64,000 bases of DNA from Ciona savignyi (taxonomy: Eukaryota > Chordata > Ascidiacea > Phlebobranchia > Cionidae). The DNA lies in NCBI GenBank assembly GCA_000149265.1, contig CH003387.1, positions 310,154 through 374,153 on the forward strand, read 5' to 3'. The translations under genes were made by a program, and so were the position numbers. Positions within the stretch are counted from its first letter, which is position 1. Each line of letters begins with the position of its first letter. Shown here piece after piece: positions 52,140-62,000 of this stretch. The notes under the pieces are model-generated. The model searched no databases. It was given only the letters and a program-made list of their open reading frames with translations, and was not told the DNA's origin.

Positions 52140-52839
52140 GATTTAAATGGTTCGGCACTTGCTAAATTATTTTCTAGGTCACTTTGAGTAATTTCAAGCC
52201 GCAGTTGGTAGGATAAGGGGTAAGGTTGAGAAATTACTGGGTTGTGCTTGTTACAGCTTTATTTGTTCAGACAATTTGATCTTGATAGTGCATCATAACA
52301 CTTCTTGCATCATATAGTAGTAATGTAACTTCAGGGCATACTCTTATTTCCAGGTTAAGGTGCAACACCAGACATATTAGAATGCGTTTCCTCTAACATG
52401 GCCAGAGCAGTAATGGTTCCTGCAAGTAATTATTTTATAAGTGTGTGATGTATTATTTTTGTGGATCTGATGCAAACAACATAAAAGGCTAGTATAAAAA
52501 TACCGGTAGATAAGCAATTGCAACATAACAAGAAATATTTGTCACAACTTGTTACCTTAAGGTAATAAGAATAGTTCTTCAAAAAAGTGGTTATTTACCA
52601 AATGAACAAAGTTTAACTAGATATGTGTGTACTAGGGTATTAGGAAAAATGTCAAATTCTGATTGGGATTCTTTGAGTAAGTGGATTGCTTTGTTTAGCT
52701 TATTGACAATTGATGTGGCTTAAAAAATGTCAATGTGAGTATGTGACATTTATTCTTAACACTATAGACCTTACCCCAATTTTTTTTGACACGGTTTTCA
52801 TAATGAAGAAGAGCATAAGTTAAAAGAACAGTTTGGTGT

Positions 52840-53112
52840 TCAGGGTTTATTTCTTTGGACATTTTTTTCAAAATTCCACATCAAGTAGAACCACAGACGT
52901 TCCACCGTTTCTCCTTTCATCAAACCAAAACCAGGCTGCCACCGTGAACTGTACTCCAACTGCAGTAACCAACATAAACATTATATTTAAGAATCAGAGA
53001 AAGTTGTAAGTTGCTTAAAATTCCATTTAACATAAACAATTCGTACATATATACTTGGACAAGGGACTTACTTGACATGGTAAACTGCGGCCATATCCAT
53101 GAAAAACAGGCG
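52840..53112 (-). CDS. KDZ-superfamily transposase, two adjacent exons
   Basis: Exon 53072-53112 reads PVFHGYGRSLPCQ before a GTAAGT donor. The next exon starts at 52959 after ggttactgcag and reads LEYSSRWQPGFGLMKGETVE, then RLWFYL; it stays open to about 52840. Joined in phase they give FHxYG...CQ...GFGLxxGExxERLW, the hallmark C-terminal core of KDZ transposases (family knowledge; typical form FHAYGH...CQ...GxGLTDGEGxERLW). The expected following RF...TKEM segment is not clear. A DIAC-like motif (HDIACNKVKKLLE) lies just upstream at 53227-53265, as in KDZ, but without a clean splice frame. The N-terminal two-thirds is missing, replaced by the minisatellite arm, so this copy is probably defective. 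Confidence 0.7.
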
Positions 53113-53369
53113 CTGCGAATTCAAACCAACACAACATTTTTTCATTCTTCTTGTTCTAATGGGACAAAGCATAACCATTATTTTTATATATATATTGTAA
53201 CAAAGGATAATAAATATTTAAATTACTTCAAGAAGTTTCTTTACTTTATTGCAGGCAATGTCATGTTATAGGTTACAGGCAATGTCAAAACAATTTTACA
53301 ACATCATTGTCTTCAGCTTTTTAAGCAATTTTTGCTTAATCCATACTGCCTATCCGAATCTGCAAACCC

Positions 53370-55520
53370 AACCTTACCCAGGATTGCCGTTTAACCTCAC
53401 CCCGTATTGCCATACAACCTCACCCAGTGTTGCCATTCAAGATCACCCAGTATTGCTACACAACCTCACCCAGTATTGCCATGCAACATCACCCAGTATT
53501 GCCGTACAACATCACCCGGTATTGACATACAACCTCACCCAGTAATGACGTACAACCTCACCCAGTATTGCTGCACAACCTCACCCAGTATTGCTGCACA
53601 ACCTCACCCAGTGTTGCCATTCAAGATCACCCAATATTGCTACACAACCTCACCCAGTTTTGCAATGCAACATCACCCAGTATTGCCAGACAACCTCACC
53701 CAGTATTGCTGTACAACCTTCACCACGATTGCCGTGCAACATTACCCAGTATTGACACACAACCTCACCTAGTAATGCCATGCCACATCACCCAGTATTG
53801 CCGTACAACATCACCCAGTATTGCCGTACAATCACACAATATTGATGTACAACCTCACCCAGTATTGCCAGACAACCTCACCCAGTATTGCTGTACAACC
53901 TTCCCCACGTTTGCCGTGCAACATTACCCAGTATAGACGTACAACCTCACCTAGTAATGCCATACAACCTCACCCAGTATTGCCGTACAACCTTACCCAA
54001 TATTGCTGTACAACCTCACCCAGTATTGCCATACAACCTCACCCAGTATTGCCGTACAACCTCACCCAGTATTGCCGTATAACTTTACCCACTATTGCCG
54101 CACAACTTTACCCACTATTGCCGTGTAGTACAACATCACCCAGTATTGCTGTACAACCTTCCCCAGGATTGCCGTGCAACATTACCCAGTATTGACGTAC
54201 AACCTCACCTAGTAATGCCATATAACCTCACCCAGTATTGCCGTACAACCTTACCCAGTATTGCTGTACAACCTCACCCAGTATTGCCGTACAACCTCAC
54301 CCAGTATTGCCGTACAACATCGCCCAGTATTGCCGTACAACCTCACCTAGTATTGCCGTACAACCTCACCCAGTATTGCCGTATAACTTTACCCACTATT
54401 GCCGCACAACTTTACCCACTATTGCCGTATAGTACAACATCACCCAGTATTGCCGTACAACCTCACCCAGTATTGCTGTACAACCTCACCCAGTATTGCC
54501 GTATAACCTCACCCCCAGTATTGCCGTACAACATCGTCCAGTATTGCCGTACAAGCTTACCCAGTATTGTCATACAACCTCACACAGTATTGCCGCACAA
54601 CCTCACACCTTACCCAGTATTGCCGTACAACCTTACCCAGTATTGCTGTACAGTATCACCCAGTATTACCGTACAATATTGCCCAGTATTGCCGTACAAC
54701 CTCACCCAGTATTGCCGTACAGCCTCACCCAGTATTGCTGTACAGTCTCACCCAGTATTGCCGTACAACCTAACCCAGTAGTGCCGTACAACCTAACCCA
54801 GTATTGCCGCACAACCTCACACCTCACCCAGTATTGCCGTACAACCTCACCCAGTATTGCCATACAAGCCTACCCAGCATGCCGTAAAACCTCACCCAGT
54901 ATTGCGGTACAACATCGCCCAGTATTAGCGCACAACCTCACCTAGTATTGCTGTACAACCTCACGCAGTATTGCCATACAACCTCTCCTAGTATTGCCTA
55001 CAACCTCACCCGGTATTGCTGTACAACTTCACCCAGTATTGCCATACAACCAGTCAACCACACCAAGTATCGACACACAACCTCATCCGGTATTGACATG
55101 CAACCTCACCCAGTATAGCCGTACAAACTCACCCAGTATTGCCGGACAACCTCACCCAGTATTGCCGCACAACTTTACCCACTATTGCCGTATGGTGCAA
55201 CATCACCCAGTATTGCCGTGCAACCTCACCCAGTATTACCGTATAATCTCAACCAGTATTGCCGTATACCATCACCAAGTATTGCCGTACAACATCACCC
55301 AGTATTGCCATGCAACATCACCCGGTATTGCCGTGCAACCTCAACCAGTATTGCCGTAAAACATCACCCAGTATTGCCGCACAACCTTACCCACTATTGG
55401 CACACAATCTTTCCCAGTATTGCCACATAACATTACCTAGTGTTGCCGTACAACCTTACCCAGTATTGAGACACCTCACTCAGTATTGCCCTACAACCTT
55501 ACCCAATATTGCCGTACAAC
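53370..55520 (-). repeat. Right 23-bp minisatellite array
   Basis: Same unit as the left array in reverse (plus strand: acctcacccagtattgccgt). Roughly 90 copies, with higher-order duplicates such as 53920-54130 versus 54150-54430. The plus strand is open in all three frames. Confidence 0.95.
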
Positions 55521-55992
55521 ACTCAGTTTAGTGTCTACACAAAACTAGCCTAGTGATGCTATAATGTCAGCACACAATCTTACCTAGTAGCAGCAAACGA
55601 CTTCCACGATGTTGTCACAGACATCTTTGGCCACAGTATTAGCCGGCAACCTTAACCGGTCGCTTAACATTTTACTAATACCTGTAGTTTTGGTAGTTTA
55701 ATATGTACCACACTAAAATAACGGTAACTGCCCAATTAAACATGCTAAAATGGAATTCTAACTAACCCTCCGAAGCTTTACAGGCTACACCAACGTACGC
55801 TACCACACACTGTTTAATCTGAAAATAAGTCATGCGTAACCATTGCGATGATTTTACAAAATATGGCGATCAACCATAATATGCTTAATCGCCGTACCAT
55901 GTGGTATGAAAATACGACCATGGCTGCATACTATGCGCTAATCATACCAAACCATGTCCCATACTATGGGCTAATCCGTAACGAATCGGGTG
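55520..55992 (-). repeat. Right outer arm of inverted repeat
   Basis: Inverse of 44915-45390; ends gtaacgaatcgggtg next to the duplication ggcaaac (55993-55999). Confidence 0.9.
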
Positions 55993-56073
55993 GGCAAACT
56001 GACCCAACACTTTCTCCATTGGTACAATTTTTTACAACATATTGTGAAGTGTTCAGTTGACTGCAGGTGTTCA
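55993..56073 (-). CDS. CCP exon, 5' half, right of the transposon
   Basis: After acceptor aaagaacag the frame reads NTCSQLNTSQYVVKNCTNGE, then SVGSVC: Cys1 and Cys2 of a sushi module. 81 bp; with 44812-44907 it makes a 177-bp, phase 1-1 exon encoding a full module. Confidence 0.85.
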
Positions 56074-56269
56074 CTGTTCTTTGTTTCAGAAAATGAAAGT
56101 AAGAGGATTCTGGACAGTTCTTGAGAACCAAGGAAACCCGAAAAATTTGAAAAATGTGACAAATGCATGGGTTAGCTCATCTGACCCAACGGTGGGCACA
56201 AAAGGCTATTCAAACGGTTAAAAAATTAAGCATGGTGGACTGCTACACCGTGCAATGACGATTTATTGG

Positions 56270-56475
56270 AACTAGCTTGTCGGTTGTGTCCTTGGGCAAG
56301 GTACCTAACGGATATTGTCTGAACTCAGTGGAATAATTGGTTCTACAAAAACGAAAAAACATCTTATTCATACACAACACATCGCAATAGCTCCATAAAC
56401 CTGACGGTGGGTGTGTGTTAACGCCTTTTGCATTTTCCAATAAACAGAAATATACATGAATTTCCTATCATCTAT
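56270..56475 (+). mobile_element. SINE, 5'-truncated and diverged
   Basis: gcttgtcggttgtgtccttg, ggcaaggtacctaacggata and acatgaatttcctatc. Part of the gatgggcgcgag...gcccgtg block is missing. Confidence 0.8.
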
Positions 56476-56502
56476 TACATTATTATAAATAAGATGGCTT
56501 AC

Positions 56503-56679
56503 CTACACACAATGTGTTACCCTCCGACCATTCACCACTGTCCAGGCATATTTTACTGTCAACTCCAGAATAATTATACCCAGCTTGACAGGTAAACATG
56601 CACTCAGAATTACGATATCTCTCATTTGTACAGTTACTGATAATGTAAGCATCAAGTATTAACTCTTCGCATTGGAGAT
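56503..56679 (-). CDS. CCP exon, complete module
   Basis: 177 bp, phase 1-1 (cattacag ... GTAAGC). Reads LQCEELILDAYIISNC...C, then FTCQAGYNYSGVDSKIC and LDSGEWSEGNTLC: four cysteines, GY and W in sushi positions. Intact. Confidence 0.85.
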
Positions 56680-56834
56680 CTGTAATGTGATTGCTAACTT
56701 TATGAAGCTATATTTAAATCTTATTAAAATAAGTTCTTGTAATTTTTACATTTAAGTGATGTTAGATGTTGTGGTTGTTTCTTACCAACTTGCGATATCG
56801 GAGATAACGCCAAAATTGTTGAAACCGTGTCGCG

Positions 56835-57256
56835 TAGGATATTCATCTTTATCCCCGTGAATGGGAAAACCAAGGGGGTTATCACACGGGCAATCGTCAG
56901 ATCACCTCGCGCCCATCGTCGGGTTACCGGAGCTATTGCAGTGTGTTGTATATGATAGACACGTTCCTTCAATTTAGTAGAACCCATTAATCCGCTGGGT
57001 TCAGGCAATGTCCGTAAAGTGCCTTGCCCNNNNNNNNNNNNNNNNNNNNNNNNNNNNNNNNNNNNNNNNNNNNNNNNNNNNNNNNNNNNNNNNNNNNNNN
57101 NNNNNNNNNNNNNNNNNNNNNNNNNNNNNNNNNNNNNNNNNNNNNNNNNNNNNNNNNNNNNNNNNNNNNNNNNNNNNNNNNNNNNNNNNNNTTCGGACCT
57201 GCAACCTTTGGATTGAAAGGCGACGCACTTAACCGCTAGACCAACCGGGCGGACTA
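56835..57256 (-). mobile_element. SINE containing the assembly gap
   Basis: Left: ggatattcatctttatcccc through tccgtaaagtgccttgccc. Right of the gap: ttcggacctgcaacctttgg through gaccaaccgggcggac. Both sides belong to one reverse SINE. Confidence 0.88.
57030..57191. other. Assembly gap (162 N)
   Basis: Run of N. In intact SINE copies the corresponding interval is only about 30 bases (aaggacacaaccgactagct...), so the gap length is probably nominal or hides an insertion. Confidence 0.95.
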
Positions 57257-57472
57257 ACATTGCGTTTTACATTTTTTCCCAGAGCGGGAACTCTCCTTGA
57301 GGGTTGTGTAAAATTAAAGGCAGAGGCAAACTATCGGCAAGATAATTAGGAAAAGTAAAAGTTTCGTATCGAAGGAAACCCATAACTGCGTCATTCGGTT
57401 TGGTTGTTTTTTTTCTTCCAGATTTACCATTAACGTTTATTTTAGCGACGATCAACAGGATGTCACGTTTAC

Positions 57473-57642
57473 CTACAAGAAAAGTCCATCGTTGGGCTCC
57501 AGTTTCCCGATGTATTGCAGGTATAAACAGCGTTGCCCATTAGTACGAAGCCAGGATCACATGTCATTGTGCAAACCAGCATTTTTGCCATCGGTGCAGC
57601 TGATTGATGATAGTACCGCAGCAGCCAGCTCAGGGCAAGTCA
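57473..57642 (-). pseudogene. CCP exon with apparent frame break
   Basis: Starts TG ACT TGC CCT GAG (TCPELAAAVLSSISCTDG), then needs a one-base shift in the A run (plus-strand T run 57582-57586) to continue CTMTCDPGFVLMGNAVYTC and NTSGNWSPTMDFSC before GTAAAC. All sushi landmarks are present across the two frames. This may be a sequencing error near the gap or real decay. Confidence 0.7.
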
Positions 57643-57649
57643 CTTAATA

Positions 57650-57860
57650 AGAATATACATTATTTGTCCTGGTGAATGGGAAAACCTGGGTGAGTTACAC
57701 ACGAACAATTGTCTGATTACTTCGGTTTATCGGAAAGGTCGCAGTGTGATGTTTATGCTTCAGATGCCCTTTCAGTTTAAGTACAACCCATTAATTTAAT
57801 GTCTTCAGGTGATGTTTGCTAATTGCATTGCACAAGAACCTAATAGTTCATTTATAAACA
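57650..57860 (-). repeat. Diverged SINE remnant
   Basis: tgtcctggtgaatgggaaaa, acgaacaattgtctgattac and acccattaatttaatgtctt follow the reverse SINE order at low identity. Confidence 0.5.
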
Positions 57861-59040
57861 TAGTAAGTATAAAACTGGGTTGGATGCTCTAGGATGTTAG
57901 TTGTAAAGAATTCTATCTCACATTACACAAAACATTCATAAAAATATCCATCAGATTTTGTCAGCTGTTTTAGCTGTAATCTGATTATAAGTTGTGTCCG
58001 ATAAGCCTGTTCACACTTAAATGAGATTAACCGCTCTTGGAAATCACCAGCCTAATACTTGTAATGCGATGATTTAGAAGGGTAATTTCTTACATTGTGG
58101 TGCGATTGTCGATTTATATTTTATGTAGTTTTTGTCTACAACGATTGTAAATATTAGCGTTCCTGGGTTGGTTTGATCATAGTATTGCAAGATTGCATAA
58201 TATCGTTTTTTTAAGATTTGCACACAAACATGAGGAGCAAACACGTTAGCTTACTTTTATCATATAAATAATGTATGTGATCGTTATTTGTTGGTTTGTT
58301 GAAATACTTACCGGTTTATTTTATCCAGTACATATACTTCTGATCACTTCTGTATTCTTTCTCATGAACTTCATTTGCAGCCATTATCCCACAAGCATTT
58401 ACACAATGTTTAAAATTTATGTAGCTAGTTCTAATTACAAAATCAATGAATATACAACAATTATAAAGCACTACAATCCAATACATAATAAAATATAATA
58501 ACAAAAACACAACAAATTATTCATTTGAAGAAGTTCATCCAGAATATGTGGTGAAATTGGTGTGTTAAGTTTAAACATAATATTCTTTCAAACTAAAAAT
58601 GTGATATGGTTAAACGAAATAAAAAAACAATACCAATATCCTTTTATATAAAGCATTAAAGTGTGGTTGTCCGGTTGGTCACATGTTAAAACAAGATTAA
58701 TTAACAGTATTATATTTAAAAAAATAAATCTACTAGTGTAAAACTAATTTGTAATTTAAGCAAACTACCAAGTTTAATGCTTTATTTAAAATAAGAAGAA
58801 AATCAAAATATAGAGAAGATACATAAAGCCGCATTTACTTGGTCATGTGACATCACATAATTAAATTTGTTTAAAGCATTACACTGAGAGATGGTGATTT
58901 GTTTTCAAAAATTATTTTTAAATGGCATTTATAACATATTAATATTAATTTAATGAAATAAAACTATTCCTGCATAATCTTGTCCAGATTAATGAGGAAT
59001 AAATCTAAATGACTAGAGCTTTCAGCAAATGTCAGTTTAT
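57861..59040. other. No gene recognised
   Basis: AT-rich DNA between the CCP and kelch genes. Confidence 0.4.
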
Positions 59041-59047
59041 TTTGCTG

Positions 59048-62000
59048 CTTATAAAGCGACAACCGATGAACAAATTCTTGGAATATCCATGTTGGTCTCA
59101 ATCTTCCATTCTTTGATAACTGGGTCATAAACCTCAACTGTGGTCAACTCATTTTCACCTCCACTAGAAAGTAATTCTTGTTGAATATAAATGCCAATAG
59201 TGTTAGTAATAATTAGTTACCCTCCAATAACATATATGTTATCATTCACCACGCATGCAGATGCACTATATCTTTTGTGGTTCAAATTGCCAGCATCTGA
59301 CCAGGTATTGGTACGGACATTGTAGCATTCCACTTTATTAAGTCCTTCCCCACCTGTATATGTTAAAACGAGATAATGCATATTATTACTTAAGCAGTGT
59401 AACAAATGAATATATTGTTACTAGTTAATGTTAGCTTCAAAATAAAACTTATGTTATTTTAACAAAAACATCAGACTTAAAACTGAGCAAAGGTAGGCAG
59501 TGTCTACCACAGTGTAGTGGTGTTTAGTGTTTTGACTGTATGGTATGCTGCATGCAGATATTCATGGGTTTTCTGTTAAAAATAATTAATAATTTGTTTC
59601 TGCAAACCAAAATCTAATGGTTTCCCAAGTCACTAATCCATACTTAATATCCATGGTCAATTAAGAAAGTATTTATTTTGGTATAACAAATAAATAAAAT
59701 AAAGAAAAATGTTAACATATTATTTTAATTTTCAACTTCATTGTAAGATTTTTTTGTTTTAACTTTGGGTTGAAAAAAGACCAATTACATATTGATATAG
59801 GTTTGGGGATTTGATTTTTATTGTAGTATGACTTAATATGCCAGTATATATTCAATACACAGTATCTAACACTTGTAAAATTTAATCTACATTTAATATT
59901 TTCTCCTGTTAATATGGGATGTTAAATAGTATGACCCAGTATAATCGGGAGGTTAGGGAAAACAGTAAAAGATTGGAATGGGCTTTTAACAATTTTTGTT
60001 CGTATTGACATGCTCTATCGAATTATGTTAAGTTTAAGTTCCCAGCTGCCTAATACACATAGAAATAGTGTATTATAAAGAATTCCCTTCCACATATTAC
60101 TATTATAGGAGTTTTTTTTGTGGTAAACTGGGATATTTCAATTCAATAGTAAATTTCCCATTTTCTACTTTTACCATTTTCTTAAATATTTAAAATCATT
60201 ACAGTCCTTTTACATTTAAAAACAAGCTTATATTCTTGGATATGTCTGGTGTATTTTACCCTAAATTTGCAATTGCACATCCAATAAATATTTGCCAACA
60301 TCTCTCAAAAGTTAAATCAATTGTTCATTTTCTTCTAGTTATTAAGGGGCATTAAAACAAAATAATTATTGGTTTTAAATGTTAAGTTCAGTTGATTAAG
60401 TCCGACTGATTAACTTGATGGGTTAGTGCGATGCCTTTTAGCCAAAGGGTCGCTAGCTAGTCGGTTGTGTCCTTTCGCAACTAAACGAACATTGCCTGAA
60501 CCCAGCAGAAAAATGGGTTCTACCAATATAAAGGAACGCTTAATTCATACACAACACACTGGAATAGCTCCGATAACCCGACGGTGGGCTTTAGGTGATC
60601 TGACGATTGCCCGTGTGTTAACCCCCTTGGTTTCCCATTCACGGGGATAAACATAAATATCCTCGTCCTTCAGCCAAGATTTGGAATTTCCCAGAATTCA
60701 GTTCAAGATTAGAATGGGGAACCGAAATATTTTCAGTTTATATTAAAATTCTCCAGACTCCACATTTTATGGTGGTTTTAAGCGTTTAACTTTTTCATAA
60801 ACATGAACATGGAGTTTTATAATAATTGGTTATTTATGTAATTTTTATATTGGAGGATTTACCATGCCAATTTAGGTTTTTCATAAAAGATATTATACAT
60901 CTACAACTTTATTTAAAAATGTTAACTAAATTAAGAAGAATTATTTTAGGTTCACGAATCAAAATATAATAGGTAAAAAAATTAACAAAATACGATGTTT
61001 AAAAGTAAAATTAAAAGGTGTTTGGATTCTAAGCAAACAAATAAATACTATTATAATATAAATATTTTAGCATAATTGTTATATTTGCATAAGGTAAAAT
61101 TAATTTTAATGAAGTCATTAGATTACCACCTTAGAAGACTAGAATTATAATTTAAAATTGAGTTTTTATAAATAATATTTCGATAATGATAACAATCAAA
61201 TTTTATTTTAAAAAATCAAAAATTGACTAATGTCAAACCGATTGCATAAATGTCATCATTGCAAACAACTCCAGACAATCCATATCTCTTCTGTTTCATA
61301 GAAGCTAATCCTTCCCACTTCCCAGTCATTGGATCAAAACATTCCATGGAATTTAAATAATTGATGTCATCACCTCCACCAAATGCATATATACGACCTG
61401 TATAAGAATAATCTTGTTATATTTATTGCCATATTGGCACATTTTTGTGATTAATTCTGTTCCACATAATGGAATGTCAAACTCAAGACCAGGGGATGCT
61501 AATGTGAGAGCCCGAGGCTTGATACCAACTGGGTGCAAAAATGTTGGTCGCACCATGACAATGTGTCAATTATCTACAATTGTAATCATTGAAATAATTG
61601 TTGTATTTTTTGTTACAAATTATACAAATGTGAAAAACCTACATCTCAAATGCAACAATGGACAGGTTACCAATAATATGCGGAGTCATGTATAGAATAC
61701 ACTTAAAACAAAATAAACCAGAGCGCCAACAATGTGTTAACCATCGGTCCGGCCCGTTGGTCTAACGGTTAAGTGCATCGCCTTTCAATCGAAAGGTTGC
61801 AGGTGCGAAACTGGTCGCTAGTTAGTCGGTTGTGTCCTTGGGCAAGGCACTTTACGGACATTGCCTGAACCCAGCGGATAAATGGGTTCTACCAAATTGA
61901 AGGAACGTGTCTATCATATACAACACACTGCAATAGCTCCGGTAACCCGACGATGGGCGCGAGGTGATCTGATGATTGCCCGTGTCTTAACCCCCTTGGT

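Larger units (their letters stand above)
44915..55992. mobile_element. 11.1-kb foldback-like KDZ (Kyakuja-Dileera-Zisupton) transposon
   Basis: The ends CACCCGATTCG...CGAATCGGGTG start long inverted arms. The outer unique parts 44915-45390 and 55520-55992 are about 99% identical by eye. The inner parts are arrays of a 23-bp unit in opposite orientation (45390-48240 and 53370-55520). The interior 48250-53360 holds a 190-bp satellite and KDZ transposase-like exons. A 7-bp target duplication (gggaaac / ggcaaac, one mismatch) flanks it, and the insertion lies inside a CCP exon. Long inverted arms built from tandem repeats are the design of Drosophila FB and sea-urchin TU elements; the transposase motifs place it with KDZ. 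SINEs have inserted secondarily. Confidence 0.8.
44478..57642 (-). pseudogene. Multi-CCP (sushi) domain gene, interrupted by an 11-kb transposon
   Basis: Minus-strand exons encode complement-control-protein modules: 57473-57642, 56503-56679, the split exon 55993-56073 plus 44812-44914, and 44478-44606. Sushi repeats are about 60-residue two-disulphide modules of secreted or surface recognition proteins. The introns are phase 1, as usual for shuffled CCP exons, except at 57473. The gene start and end are not identified. The third module is cut by the KDZ element at 44915-55992. Exon 57473-57642 has an apparent frame break. Whether this haplotype still makes protein (the element could be spliced out with the exon, since a 177-bp exon can be skipped in frame) cannot be told from sequence. 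Confidence 0.75.

Noticed and set aside
52868-53007. Plus-strand exon NSTSSRTTDVPPFLLSSNQN with GTAAGT donor
   Set aside because: Antisense to the much better supported KDZ motif exon at 52840-52959.
53249-55531. Long plus-strand open frames with the same repeats
   Set aside because: Mirror image of the left array in the inverted arm.
56724-57260. Frames running through the N gap
   Set aside because: The gap has no sequence; flanks are a SINE.
61746-61830. Functional tRNA gene
   Set aside because: tRNA-like head of a SINE; joined directly to a SINE body and repeated many times.
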